In this document: positions 1 through 8,310 of the stretch, piece by piece
Numbering within the stretch: position 1 is the stretch's first letter
Layout of the letters: each line of letters begins with the position of its first letter
Assembly: GCF_023074175.1 (NCBI RefSeq)
Contig: NZ_JADPKS010000126.1
Location: 1-64,000 of the forward strand
Direction of reading: 5' to 3'
Length of the DNA: 64,000 nt
DNA from: Bradyrhizobium sp. 139
Lineage (GTDB): Bacteria > Pseudomonadota > Alphaproteobacteria > Rhizobiales > Xanthobacteraceae
Made by a program: the position numbers and the translations under genes
Notes under the pieces: model-generated
Seen by the model: only the letters and a program-made list of their open reading frames with translations
Told to the model about the DNA's origin: nothing
The model's database searches: none

Positions 1-427
1 CGTCTCTCATGACCTCAACTTCTCGAACCGCCCGGTGCGGACCCGCATGCCGGGTGGTGTGGCAGGGGAGCGACCCACAAGGTCGCCCCCTATGCCGATC
101 GACAGACCGCATCTGATCGGCGACTCGGCCAGCGACTCACTGGCGCCAAGGCTGAGGCGGGATTGCCTCCATTTCGAACAGCGCCCGATCACTAACGAAA
201 CCTTACTCGAACTCGACATTCAAAAATCAAGACAACTGATTGATAATAGAACACTATATCCGATTTCGACGATCGCCGCCAAAATCCCCGAAGGGCGGCG
301 TTTCCCGGCGACTGTGCCTGTCCGGCAACAGCATTTCGGTGGAAAGCGTCTATAGTCGGGGCATCAGATCACACGGACTTCAGTGCGCTCGCGTCTGCCA
401 GACAGACCAAAGCTTGGGGATTTTAAG
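1..427. other. Leader region before first gene, no gene seen
   Basis: No convincing coding region. The short ORFs here lack ribosome sites and recognisable protein sequence. A perfect 7-bp inverted repeat (CGCCGCC at 274-280, GGCGGCG at 294-300) followed by TTT could terminate a transcript entering from outside the window. A TATAGT hexamer at 351-356, about 70 bases before the porin start, is a possible -10 box, but I see no good -35 partner. The last part is presumably the promoter and 5' leader of the porin gene. Confidence 0.5.
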
Positions 428-1210
428 ATGAAGAAGATTTTGCTCGCTCTGACCGCGGTTGCGGCGATGACCGGTTCGGCCTCGGCGGCTGATCTTGCGG
501 CCCGTCCCTACGTGAAGGCTCCGATGCCCGCCCCGGTCGCCAACTGGACCGGCTTCTACATCTTCGGCGGCGGCGGTGGCGGCCTCTCGAATGCCGACCA
601 GAGCGTTGTGGATACGGTTTCCGGTACGCCGCTGACGATCACCCAGCGCCAGGGCGGCTCGGGCTGGTTCGGCACCGTGGGCGCCGGTTACGACTGGCAG
701 TTCAGCGGCACCTGGGTCGCTGGCGTGTTCGCTGACGGTCAGTTCGGCAGCATCCGCGCCACCATCCAGGATCCGCTCAACGGTATCACGGGCAACCAGA
801 AGCTGGAAACCTCCTGGGCCGCTGGTGTGCGCCTCGGCTGGCTGGCCGCTCCGAACGTTCTCACCTACGTCAACGGCGGTTATTCGGGCGCCCACTTCGG
901 CCAGACCAACTTCACGGACCTCGCCGGCGTTCCCGTCGGTGCCCACCTCAACAGCTACAACCGCAACGGTTGGTTCATCGGTGGCGGCGTCGAGAACAGC
1001 CTGAACTTTTTCGGCATCAGCTCGCCGGGCTGGTTCATGAAGACCGAGTATCGTTCGGCCTTCTACAACGCCAAGACTCAGGACGAGCTGCTCGATGTCG
1101 GCAACGTTCCGGTCGGCAACAGCATCCGCGCCAACAGCTGGAACCAGACGATCTCGACCTCGCTGGTCTACCGCTTCAACTGGACCGGTCCGGTCGTCGC
1201 CAAGTACTAA
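428..1210 (+). CDS. Outer-membrane beta-barrel protein (Omp31-like)
   Basis: A 260-residue protein of the short outer-membrane barrel family (Omp31/OmpA-like beta-barrel) that is abundant in Bradyrhizobium. Residues 1-20 form a signal peptide ending SASA, and the mature chain starts ADLAARPYVKAP, a hallmark of this family. The rest alternates aromatic and glycine-rich strands (NWTGFYIFGG near residue 40) and ends in aromatic-containing strands. The ATG at 428 is chosen because it opens directly on the signal peptide; the longer reading frame has no signal. It is monocistronic, with a strong terminator just downstream. A structural or surface role is likely; no substrate can be inferred. A paralogue lies on the opposite strand at 2607-3377. 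Confidence 0.9.
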   Translation: MKKILLALTAVAAMTGSASAADLAARPYVKAPMPAPVANWTGFYIFGGGGGGLSNADQSVVDTVSGTPLTITQRQGGSGWFGTVGAGYDWQFSGTWVAGVFADGQFGSIRATIQDPLNGITGNQKLETSWAAGVRLGWLAAPNVLTYVNGGYSGAHFGQTNFTDLAGVPVGAHLNSYNRNGWFIGGGVENSLNFFGISSPGWFMKTEYRSAFYNAKTQDELLDVGNVPVGNSIRANSWNQTISTSLVYRFNWTGPVVAKY

Positions 1211-1232
1211 TCCGAACGCAAGTTCAGACGTC

Positions 1233-1260
1233 AAAGCCCCGGCATTGCCCGGGGCTTTTT
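1233..1260 (+). terminator. Rho-independent terminator of the porin gene
   Basis: A 10-bp stem (AAAGCCCCGG pairing with CCGGGGCTTT) around a 6-base loop, running into a T tract, 22 bases after the porin stop codon. Confidence 0.9.
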
Positions 1261-1535
1261 CGTTGTGCGGGCCTCAACAGTTGACGCTCGTCTTGTTGCT
1301 CCAAATGCGCTTGCGAGCTGCCCCTCCACTCATTGACCAGTCGGCATAAGGAATCGCCGCGGTGCGGCTACCATGCCTGGGATCATCCTGCATACGGACA
1401 TGCGTCCTCCCTCGGTCTTGCAGATACAGCCATTGTATCCAAGCTGAAGCCGGCTAGTCTGGCCTCCAAGCTTTCGCGGGCCTGTGGCGTTCACGCCGTG
1501 GGCCGCGACAGAAGCTGACCGATGGGGAGGAATGC
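1261..1535. other. Intergenic region, no gene seen
   Basis: The stretch between the porin terminator and the next ribosome site holds no supported gene. A possible reading frame at 1333-1518 has no ribosome site and no recognisable sequence. It probably carries the promoter of the small membrane protein/SDR operon, but I could not find a convincing -35/-10 pair. Confidence 0.4.
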
Positions 1536-1721
1536 ATGCGCAGATTTCTGCTGATCGCAGGCCTGTTTGCCCTCGCCGTCGGGCTGCTCTGGATCGGACA
1601 GGGCACGGGCACGGTCCCGTGGCCGCGATCGAGCTTCATGGTCAACCAGTTGCAATGGGCCGGCTATGGCGCAGCCATGGCCGGCTTCGGACTGGTGCTG
1701 ATCTGGCAAAGCAACCAATAG
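1536..1721 (+). CDS. Small two-helix membrane protein
   Basis: A 61-residue protein of unknown function. Residues about 4-22 are a hydrophobic helix (LLIAGLFALAVGLLWIG), and a second hydrophobic stretch runs about 43-57 (GYGAAMAGFGLVLIW). Between them is a short polar link with 'GTGTVPWP'. A strong Shine-Dalgarno GGGGAGG (1524-1530) sits five bases before the ATG. The SDR dehydrogenase starts 21 bases after its stop, so the two are probably cotranscribed. I recognise it only as a hypothetical inner-membrane protein of a kind common in Bradyrhizobium; no reaction can be assigned. Confidence 0.75.
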   Translation: MRRFLLIAGLFALAVGLLWIGQGTGTVPWPRSSFMVNQLQWAGYGAAMAGFGLVLIWQSNQ

Positions 1722-1742
1722 AAGAAACCAGGGAATACAAAT

Positions 1743-2513
1743 ATGACATCCAACCGGTTCGATCTCCGCGGCAAGGTCGCGATTGTCACGGGAGGCAATG
1801 GCGGCATCGGTCTCGGCCTCGCCCACGGACTCGCCGATGCCGGCGCCGATATCGCCGTGGTCGGACGTAACGAAACCAAGTCGGCCGCTGCCGTTGCCGA
1901 TCTCAGACAGCGCGGCGTGAAGGCGATTGCCGTCACCACCGACGTCACCGACAAGGAAGCGGTCGCGGCCATGATCGACCGCGTCGTCAGGGAGCTCGGC
2001 CGTATCGACATCCTCATCAACAATGCCGGCATGAGCATCCGCAAGCCGCCGCACGAGCTCGAGCTCGACGAGTGGAACAAGGTCATCGCGACCAACCTCA
2101 CCAGTGCCTTCCTGTGCTCGAAGGCCGCCTACCCCGCTCTCAAGGCGTCGGGCAACGGCAAGGTGATCAATATCGGCTCGATGATGTCGATCTTCGGCGC
2201 GAGCTTTGCGACGGCCTATGCGGCGAGCAAGGGCGGCATCGTGCAGTACACACGCGCCTGCGCCAATGCCTGGGCGCCGGACAACATCCAGGTCAACGCC
2301 ATCCTGCCGGGTTGGATCGACACCGATCTCACGCGCGGCGCGCGGCAGCAGGTGTCTGGCTTGCACGAACGTGTATTGGCGCGCACGCCCGCGGGACGCT
2401 GGGGCGACATCGACGACTTCGCTGGCATCGCCGTGTTCCTCGCCTCGCCCGCCTCGAACTTCGTGACCGGCACTGCGATTCCAGTCGACGGCGGGTTCTC
2501 GGTGATGGCCTGA
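1743..2513 (+). CDS. SDR family NAD(P)-dependent oxidoreductase
   Basis: A classical short-chain dehydrogenase/reductase of 256 residues, the usual length. The Rossmann cofactor loop TGGNGGIG spans residues 16-23, NNAG is at 93-96, and the catalytic residues Ser146, Tyr159 and Lys163 (YAASK) have the expected spacing. The closest functional groups are 3-oxoacyl-ACP reductase-like or glucose/gluconate dehydrogenase-like SDRs, but substrate cannot be read from sequence. It follows a small membrane protein by 21 bases in an apparent two-gene operon, and converges on the second porin with a shared bidirectional terminator between them. It is presumably cytoplasmic. The ATG at 1743 places the glycine loop at the normal distance from the N-terminus. 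Confidence 0.92.
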   Translation: MTSNRFDLRGKVAIVTGGNGGIGLGLAHGLADAGADIAVVGRNETKSAAAVADLRQRGVKAIAVTTDVTDKEAVAAMIDRVVRELGRIDILINNAGMSIRKPPHELELDEWNKVIATNLTSAFLCSKAAYPALKASGNGKVINIGSMMSIFGASFATAYAASKGGIVQYTRACANAWAPDNIQVNAILPGWIDTDLTRGARQQVSGLHERVLARTPAGRWGDIDDFAGIAVFLASPASNFVTGTAIPVDGGFSVMA

Positions 2514-2533
2514 GGCGCCGTCGCGGCTGCACG

Positions 2534-2566
2534 AAAAAAGAAGCCCCGGTCGAAGCCGGGGCTTTT
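2534..2566. terminator. Bidirectional terminator between SDR and porin genes
   Basis: A 9-bp perfect stem (AAGCCCCGG at 2541-2549, CCGGGGCTT at 2556-2564) with a 6-base loop. It is flanked by an A run on the left (2534-2539) and a T run on the right, so it can act for both convergent genes. Confidence 0.88.
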
Positions 2567-2606
2567 AATTTGGTCGTGATCTTTTCTTTGATTGGTCGTT
2601 TGTTGC

Positions 2607-3377
2607 TCAGTAGCGGCCGATGACCGGCGCGTCGAACTTATAGCTCGCGCGCACAACGGCCCACTGGATGTCGCGCGGCTTGGCATCGAACGTGTAATTA
2701 CCCGAGGTGCCGCCAAGCTGATAGGTCTGGCTGCCGAAGGCCGCGTAATTGTATTCGAGGCCGACGATCCAGTTGCGGGTGATGCCGTATTCCCAGCCGG
2801 CGCCGACGGTCCAGCCGTTGGCCCAGTGGGTCTGACCGCCCGAGCCCGTCGACGCGGCAACGGTGTCGCTGACGTTGAGACGGTTGTTCACGCCGGCATA
2901 GCCGCCCTTGATGTAGAACAGATTGTTCTGCACGGCGAAGCCGGCGCGACCGACGACGGTCGCAAGCACGTTGGCGCGCCAGGTGAAGATATCGTCACCG
3001 GCACCGAACACGGTGTTCGCGACCGTGCCCTTGTTGTCGAGGCCGGAGATGGTGCCTTCCATGCCGAACACGTAGTTGTTGGCCTGCCAGTTGTAGCCGA
3101 TCTGGGCGCCGCCCATGATGCCTGACTTGCGCTGACGGAAACCTTCGCCCGGAACGAGATCGCCGAACGGCGCGCCAGTCCCGTTATTAATGAACTGCTC
3201 GTTGGTCCAGGCGCCACCGATATGGCCGCCGACATAGAATCCGGTCCAGTTGAACAGCGGCTCGGCATAGGCCGGCGCCTTCGTGTAGGGACGCGCGCCG
3301 AGATCGGCGGCGGACGCAGCGCCAGTCGAAACCAGAGCGGTCGTGCAGGCGAAGGCAGCAATCAATTTGTTACGCAT
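2607..3377 (-). CDS. Outer-membrane beta-barrel protein (Omp31-like), second copy
   Basis: A 256-residue paralogue of the barrel at 428-1210. The signal peptide covers residues 1-23 (ending AASA), and the mature chain begins ADLGARPYTKAP, followed by NWTGFYVGGHIGG, the family's first strand. The C-terminal part (SYKFDAPVIGRY) ends in an aromatic residue, as expected for barrel assembly. It is transcribed alone and terminates in the shared bidirectional hairpin. The two copies share the N-terminal architecture but differ through the body, so they are old paralogues rather than a recent duplication. No specific cargo can be inferred. Confidence 0.9.
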   Translation of the reverse strand: MRNKLIAAFACTTALVSTGAASAADLGARPYTKAPAYAEPLFNWTGFYVGGHIGGAWTNEQFINNGTGAPFGDLVPGEGFRQRKSGIMGGAQIGYNWQANNYVFGMEGTISGLDNKGTVANTVFGAGDDIFTWRANVLATVVGRAGFAVQNNLFYIKGGYAGVNNRLNVSDTVAASTGSGGQTHWANGWTVGAGWEYGITRNWIVGLEYNYAAFGSQTYQLGGTSGNYTFDAKPRDIQWAVVRASYKFDAPVIGRY

Positions 3378-3536
3378 GGTACACCCCGTATCCTTTGATG
3401 GGTTGCACGCTCACACGCAGTTCTTACTCAAATTTGAATCAAGAAAGTTAAGGCGCCGGATTGGCAAGTTACCGTCCTTGAATCCGTTGCGCTGTTGCAC
3501 GCACGCAACGCGCCGCGCACGATTTAATGCGACGTT

Positions 3537-3560
3537 ATCCCTACCGAAATCCCTACCGAA
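3537..3560. repeat. Perfect 12-bp tandem duplication
   Basis: ATCCCTACCGAA occurs twice head to tail, immediately downstream of the FAD monooxygenase stop codon and upstream of the second porin gene. The arrangement suggests replication slippage; no function is evident. Confidence 0.8.
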
Positions 3561-3568
3561 TTTTTGCG

Positions 3569-4831
3569 CTACGATCCCGGGGCGGCCTTCGATTGCACGT
3601 GCTCGGGTCGCACACCGAGCGCGAGCAGGTGCGCCGGAATGCCCTGGAGCCATGGCAGCGCGGTGATGAGACGCACGATCAACGGCACCTTCAGCGGCCG
3701 ATCGCTGCCCTGCAAGGCGCCGCTGATGATGTTGTTCTGCACGATCACCTGCATCCGCTGCGTCATCTTGACCGGGAATTCGCGCCGGCGACGCACGGCA
3801 TCGAGTTCGTCGTCGGATGGGCAGCCCTGCTGAAGCTTGTCTGCAAGCAAATTGGCGGTCGCGACCGCATCCTGCACGGCGAGATTGACGCCGACGCCGC
3901 CGACCGGCGACATCGCATGCGCAGCATCGCCGATGCAAAGCAGGCCCGGCCGCGTCCAGCGCGCCAGGCGGTTGATCGCGACGGTGAGCAGCTTGACGTC
4001 GTCAAAGCTCTTCACGTCAGAAATGCCGCTCTTCAGGATCGGCGCCATGCGCACGACGTCGTCGAGCAGCGCCTGCAATCCCCTCGCCTTCACCTCATCA
4101 TGTTGGCCCTTGGCGATGACGTAGGCGCATTGCCAATAGTCGCCGCGATCGAAGGTGATCATCATCTTGCCGGGCTCGACGCGCGCGAACACATTTTCGG
4201 TCTCGTCCGCCTTGCGGCCGGCGCGGAACCACAGCACGTCCATTGGTGCGCCGATCTCCTCGACCACGAGACCGGCGCGCTCGCGCACGGTCGAATGCCG
4301 GCCGTCGCAGGCGATGGTGAGATCGGCTTCGATCTCGATCGGCCCCTCCGGCGTCATCGCGCGCACGCCGGCGATGGTCTCGCCGCGACGGATCAGGTCG
4401 ACGGCCTCCGTGTTCATCATCACCTTGAACGAGGCGAAGCGCTGGCCGGCCTCGCGCAGGAAATTGAGGAAGTCCCATTGCGGCATGAAGGCAATGAATG
4501 GGTGCTTCGTGCGGAGCCGCCTGAGATCGGCGATGCGCACCGGCGTGCCGCCGAACAAGCCGTCCATCGTCTGCAAGCGCTGATGCGGCAGCTTCAGGAA
4601 GGCGTCGATCAGGCCGAGCTCATCCATGACTTGGAGCGTCGAGGGATGCACGGTGTCGCCGCGAAAGTCGCGGAAGAAATCCGCGTGCTTCTCCAGCACC
4701 ACGACATCGATGCCGGCGCGCCCCAGGAGATAGCCAAGCATCATGCCGGCCGGCCCGCCGCCGACGATGCAACACCGGACTCTCACGGAGTGACGGACGG
4801 TGCGCTCGAGCGTATCTGATTCCGTCATCAA
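3569..4831 (-). CDS. FAD-dependent aromatic-ring-type monooxygenase
   Basis: A 420-residue flavoprotein of the PHBH/UbiH-like group A monooxygenase family. It has the N-terminal dinucleotide fold VGGGPAG (about residues 23-29), the mid-protein DG motif (ACDGRHS), and the FAD-ribityl GD motif (CIGDAAHAMSPVGGVGVN), all in the right order. Such enzymes hydroxylate small aromatic or quinoid substrates using NAD(P)H and O2; the actual substrate is unknown. It is not part of a catabolic cluster: the neighbours are a porin and an uncharacterised membrane protein on the opposite strand. The start may be the first or second of the two adjacent Met codons. Confidence 0.85.
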   Translation of the reverse strand: MMTESDTLERTVRHSVRVRCCIVGGGPAGMMLGYLLGRAGIDVVVLEKHADFFRDFRGDTVHPSTLQVMDELGLIDAFLKLPHQRLQTMDGLFGGTPVRIADLRRLRTKHPFIAFMPQWDFLNFLREAGQRFASFKVMMNTEAVDLIRRGETIAGVRAMTPEGPIEIEADLTIACDGRHSTVRERAGLVVEEIGAPMDVLWFRAGRKADETENVFARVEPGKMMITFDRGDYWQCAYVIAKGQHDEVKARGLQALLDDVVRMAPILKSGISDVKSFDDVKLLTVAINRLARWTRPGLLCIGDAAHAMSPVGGVGVNLAVQDAVATANLLADKLQQGCPSDDELDAVRRRREFPVKMTQRMQVIVQNNIISGALQGSDRPLKVPLIVRLITALPWLQGIPAHLLALGVRPEHVQSKAAPGS

Positions 4832-4898
4832 CCCCTCGCTTACAACTTTAGTCCGCTGTGCGGTGCAACAAGCCGGAATTGGTTTGCCGGGGTGCCGA

Positions 4899-5234
4899 AT
4901 GGCCAGTAGCGTTGCTGACGGTTTTAGTCGATTTCAGGATGATCTTGCGGTGCGTACCGTACTCATAGTGCTTGGCATCTGGCTGCTGATCAACGTGCTT
5001 TTCGTCGTGATCATGCTCCCGCAGCGCAAGCCGCGGAAGCCGGATCGACAGGACGCGGGCACGCTCGCGCCGGCGCGGATCGACCAGAACGGCTATCCGT
5101 TCGAGGAGCAGGAGAAATTCCTGCTTCGCCACGTCATCGTCTCGATCGCCATGGGGACGATCTTCTCGCTCGCGCCGCCCTTGATGGAAGCGATCGACTC
5201 CGTCAAGCGCTTCGTCAGAAAGCGTCGCGGCTAG
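4899..5234 (+). CDS. Hypothetical two-helix membrane protein
   Basis: A 111-residue protein I do not recognise. It shows one clear membrane helix at about residues 18-40 (VLIVLGIWLLINVLFVVIML), a basic and polar stretch (PQRKPRKPDR), and a second moderately hydrophobic segment at about 78-97. It ends in a strongly basic tail (KRFVRKRRG). The ATG at 4899 is preferred because the frame further upstream overlaps the divergent monooxygenase start and reads as noise. No strong ribosome site is visible, so the start is uncertain. It converges on the caspase-like gene. Confidence 0.6.
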   Translation: MASSVADGFSRFQDDLAVRTVLIVLGIWLLINVLFVVIMLPQRKPRKPDRQDAGTLAPARIDQNGYPFEEQEKFLLRHVIVSIAMGTIFSLAPPLMEAIDSVKRFVRKRRG

Positions 5235-5283
5235 TTCCCCGCGCGAACGACGTTCGCCGCCCGACAATGGAGCCGCAGATCGC

Positions 5284-6795
5284 TCAGTTGTTGCTGCGGG
5301 TCGCGCTGCGGAAACTCTTGATCTCCGACACGCTGCCGTCGCGGTAGGTCAACTCCACCGAGACGAATTGCGTGGCCGGGGCAAGCTTCATGTAGAGCGG
5401 CATGCCGGCGCCGATCGCGCTGGGGTCGCGCATGTCGCAGCCCGGCATCTTCAACAGCTGGTTCGGAACGGCGGTGTCGATGCCGATGCGCACCTCACGG
5501 ATGGCGCAGCGGTAGGACACGAGGTGCGTGTAGTAGACCAGCAGCCCGTTGAACTCGCGGAATGACAGCCAGTTCGTCGCGGTCATGTCGAGGATCTTGC
5601 GCTGGTCGCGGATCAGCGCGGCCTCGGGATCGAACCTGACCGGGAACGGCCCCTGCATGTCGCCGGCCGGATCGACATAGCGGACCTCGATGGTGCCGGC
5701 CGCAGCATCCGACGGCAACTCAATCGACGGGTTCGGCATCCGTTTGCGCGTCCGCGGATCAAGCGTGTCGATGAAACCGGTCTCGCGGAAATCGCCATTG
5801 CCGGCCATGCGCCAGGAAATGCCGAGCGTCGGGTCGGCAAAGGAGAACACCACGCTCCAGCCGCCATTGTGCCGCGAGAAGCTCGCGATCGGCGCATTGG
5901 CGGTTTCCTCCCTCGGCACGCGAGGCACCGAGACCGGCGGCAGCGCCGCAAGCTTCTGCGGCGGCGGATCGGCCGGGCGGGCCGCGTCCTTGGCAAGGCC
6001 GCTGAGGAAGACGTCGTCGACCATCTGGTCGAAATAGACCGGCACCTGCCTGTGCTTGATCGTGTCGGCCATCTCGCTGACGAGCCGGCGGGTGCGCTGC
6101 GCCACCTGCACCAGGTTCTCGCCGGGTTGCAACAGCTCCTTGGCGAAGGTGCGCGTAAACACCGAGTTGGGATTGGCATCGTCGTTTGAGAGGCGGTCGA
6201 GTGCGGTCTGGCGGGGGCCTGCCGAGAACACCGAAAACACGCCTTCGGGCAGTTGCGTCATCGGCGCGAGGCCGCCGCCACCAGCAACTGCGCGCGTGCC
6301 GGTGCGCTCGAACGGATTGTTGCGGCAGGCGTCGAACACCAGGATCGAGGTCCGCGCTTTCTTGTTCTGCAGGCGCTCGACGATGCGGTCGGCGAGGATC
6401 GAGGCGTCGCGCACCAGCTCTTCCTGCCCTTCCGTCGCGGCCGGCACGTCGGTCGGCAGCAGATAGTTCTGGCCCGCGATCTCGAATCCGTGGCCGGCAT
6501 AGAAGAAGAATGCGGTGTCGCCGGGCTCGATCGCGCGGTCGAACGCGAGCAGCGTCTCGGAGAATTGCTGCCGGCTCTGGTTCTCCGCGACCATCACCGA
6601 GAAGCCAAGCTGCTTGAGCGTATCGCCCATGGTGCGGGCGTCGTTGACCGCCTTGAGCAGCTTCGGGACGTTCCTGTAGTCGTTGTTGCCGATGACGAGC
6701 GCCACGCGCTTCTCGGCATGTGCAGGAAGCGCGAAGCCGCATAGGCTTGCCGCCAGGCCGAGTGCCGCCAGAATTCTGAAAAGCCGACGCGTCAT
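5284..6795 (-). CDS. Periplasmic caspase-family (peptidase C14) protein
   Basis: A 503-residue secreted protein with a caspase/metacaspase p20-like domain. After a signal peptide (residues 1-27, ending PAHA), the fold begins KRVALVIGNNDY. The catalytic His102 lies in FYAGHG and Cys157 in VFDACRNNP, the dyad spacing expected for clan CD. A Pro-rich linker (residues about 280-310) leads to a C-terminal domain of about 190 residues that I do not recognise. The ATG at 6795 was chosen over an upstream frame because it opens directly on the signal peptide. Orthocaspases cleave after Arg/Lys in known examples; the physiological target here is unknown. It is divergent from the AraC regulator. Confidence 0.85.
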   Translation of the reverse strand: MTRRLFRILAALGLAASLCGFALPAHAEKRVALVIGNNDYRNVPKLLKAVNDARTMGDTLKQLGFSVMVAENQSRQQFSETLLAFDRAIEPGDTAFFFYAGHGFEIAGQNYLLPTDVPAATEGQEELVRDASILADRIVERLQNKKARTSILVFDACRNNPFERTGTRAVAGGGGLAPMTQLPEGVFSVFSAGPRQTALDRLSNDDANPNSVFTRTFAKELLQPGENLVQVAQRTRRLVSEMADTIKHRQVPVYFDQMVDDVFLSGLAKDAARPADPPPQKLAALPPVSVPRVPREETANAPIASFSRHNGGWSVVFSFADPTLGISWRMAGNGDFRETGFIDTLDPRTRKRMPNPSIELPSDAAAGTIEVRYVDPAGDMQGPFPVRFDPEAALIRDQRKILDMTATNWLSFREFNGLLVYYTHLVSYRCAIREVRIGIDTAVPNQLLKMPGCDMRDPSAIGAGMPLYMKLAPATQFVSVELTYRDGSVSEIKSFRSATRSNN

Positions 6796-7027
6796 CGCAA
6801 AATTCCCGTTGCAGAACGGCGCCGATCCCTCGAACACCGGTTCATTGGACCCCTCCGCCGTTGATGTGATAGTCGGCTCAGCCATATCGACGGTTCAACA
6901 GGCTTAGAACAGGCTTAGAACAGGCTTGGGCCTCCGCTTCCGCGATCTGGTCTATGGCAGATTCCGCCGGAATCTGCTCTTTGTTAGACGATTTCCTGGG
7001 CAATTGCGCTGGAAGCGAGGGGCTGCC

Positions 7028-8023
7028 GTGTATCGCTGGTGTACCGACGAGGTCGAGCCGCATGACCGCTTCGACTATTGGCGCGAGGTCCGCGCCAAGG
7101 GCCTGTTCGGGGTTACGGCCGAACTCGAGCGCGAACGGCGCGGCGATTTCTTCGGCGAATTCTCGCTACGCCAGGTCGGCGGCGGCGGCCTCGTCGAGTT
7201 GAAGGCTTCGCACTACACGGTCGAACGCAGCACGTCCGACATCGCCCGCGCGCCGGGTGACAGCCTTTGCGTGTATCAGCAGCTCGGCAGCGGCGGCTGG
7301 TTCGGCGGCATGCGCGCAAGCGACTTCGGGATCGCCAATGGCAGCTTCGCCACCAGCCATACCGACCAGCCCTATCGCACCGCGCCGCTCGGCGCAGGGG
7401 GCTTCCACCTGCGCATTCTGAAGATCCCCCTGAGCGGCCTCGCCACACAGGACAAGCGCATGCGCGAGCTTGCGCCCCGGACGTTCGACGATCCCGGCCT
7501 GGCGCCCCTGCTCGGCGCCTGTTTCGCCGATCTCGGTGAGGCCGTCGTCGACGATGATGGCGCCGCCGATGCGACCTCCCTGGTCCAGTCCTCCTTAGTT
7601 CAAGCCTCCTTAGTTCAAGCCTTGGCCCATCTGGCGCTGATCGAGCGCGGCATCGTGCGGCCCGGCAGCCGCCTCGGACAGTCCGCGCTGCGGACCGCCC
7701 GGCTCTCGCAGGCGCGGCGCCTGATCGCGCGCCAGCTGCAAGACCCCGATCTGGCGCCGGCGAGGGTGGCCGACCTGCTCGGGGTGTCCGTGCGTCACCT
7801 GCACATGCTGTTCGAAACCGCGGCGAAGAGCTTCTCGCAGACCGTGACGGACGAACGCCTGAAACAGAGCCGTCGTCTGATGCGCGAGGCGCCGGACCGG
7901 CTGATCGCTGATATCGCGACCTCCTGCGGCTTCGAGAGCCTGGCGACCTATTATCGGGTCTTCAGCGCCGCCTACGGGATGGCCCCCGGCGACTTCCGCG
8001 CCCAGGGTCCGGAAGGGCGTTAA
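7028..8023 (+). CDS. AraC-family transcriptional regulator
   Basis: A 331-residue regulator. The N-terminal part (VYRWCTDEVEPHDRFDYWRE) matches the AraC_binding_2 type domain, and the last 100 residues form the double helix-turn-helix (RVADLLGVSVRHLHMLF ... IADIATSCGFESLATYYRVF). The start is GTG at 7028: GAGGGG at 7017-7022 lies five bases upstream, and homologues of this family begin at this point. The linker contains a 15-bp perfect tandem duplication (7591-7620) encoding two SLVQA units plus a diverged first copy, with TTA leucine codons that are unusual in this GC-rich DNA. The target genes are unknown; the divergent caspase gene is the obvious candidate. Confidence 0.88.
   Translation: MYRWCTDEVEPHDRFDYWREVRAKGLFGVTAELERERRGDFFGEFSLRQVGGGGLVELKASHYTVERSTSDIARAPGDSLCVYQQLGSGGWFGGMRASDFGIANGSFATSHTDQPYRTAPLGAGGFHLRILKIPLSGLATQDKRMRELAPRTFDDPGLAPLLGACFADLGEAVVDDDGAADATSLVQSSLVQASLVQALAHLALIERGIVRPGSRLGQSALRTARLSQARRLIARQLQDPDLAPARVADLLGVSVRHLHMLFETAAKSFSQTVTDERLKQSRRLMREAPDRLIADIATSCGFESLATYYRVFSAAYGMAPGDFRAQGPEGR
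7591..7620 (+). repeat. In-frame 15-bp tandem duplication in AraC gene
   Basis: CTCCTTAGTTCAAGC occurs twice in perfect tandem. A diverged copy immediately precedes it at about 7577-7591. The copies encode repeated SLVQA in the interdomain linker. Confidence 0.85.
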
Positions 8024-8082
8024 CCGTCGCCCCACCCAATGGCTGTCGCCCGGAAAAGCCCAGCCGGGCCCGCTATTTGGGC

Positions 8083-8101
8083 AAAAACCTCAGGTTTTTT
8101 A
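8083..8101. terminator. Possible AT-rich terminator hairpin
   Basis: AAAAACC-TCA-GGTTTTTT forms a 7-bp stem with a 3-base loop and a T run, 60 bases after the AraC stop. Its A/T pairs make it weak, and its symmetry means it could serve either strand. A preceding GCCCGG (8048-8053) / CCGGGC (8064-8069) pair may add to the structure. Confidence 0.5.
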
Positions 8102-8123
8102 GGGCCTTCCCGCGCCCGCTCCA

Positions 8124-8151
8124 TTGACTTTGGCCGATTCCTGCCTATGTT
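8124..8151 (+). promoter_or_regulatory. Putative sigma-70 promoter of rhlE
   Basis: TTGACT (8124-8129), a 16-base spacer and TATGTT (8146-8151) resemble the vegetative promoter. It would give rhlE a 5' leader of roughly 150 bases. Confidence 0.55.
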
Positions 8152-8310
8152 CCGAAGCGACGCGGCTCAGATCGAAGACCGATTCCTGAGCCTGGCGCTT
8201 TGTTCGCGTGAGTCAGCACCCCCAGCTTCTTTGAGAGCGCGCCGTTTTGGGGTGGAACGCGACAGCCTTATTACCTTCGATTCCGAACGGCGGTTTCGAC
8301 CAGAGGCTCA

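Noticed and set aside
7-355. Short frames on both strands in the first 400 bases
   Set aside because: No ribosome site, no recognisable sequence, and they overlap each other.
380-1234. 284-residue minus-strand frame opposite the first porin
   Set aside because: Shadow of the porin; no signal or domain.
1333-1518. 61-residue frame before the SDR operon
   Set aside because: Ends just before the real ribosome site of the small membrane protein; no supporting evidence.
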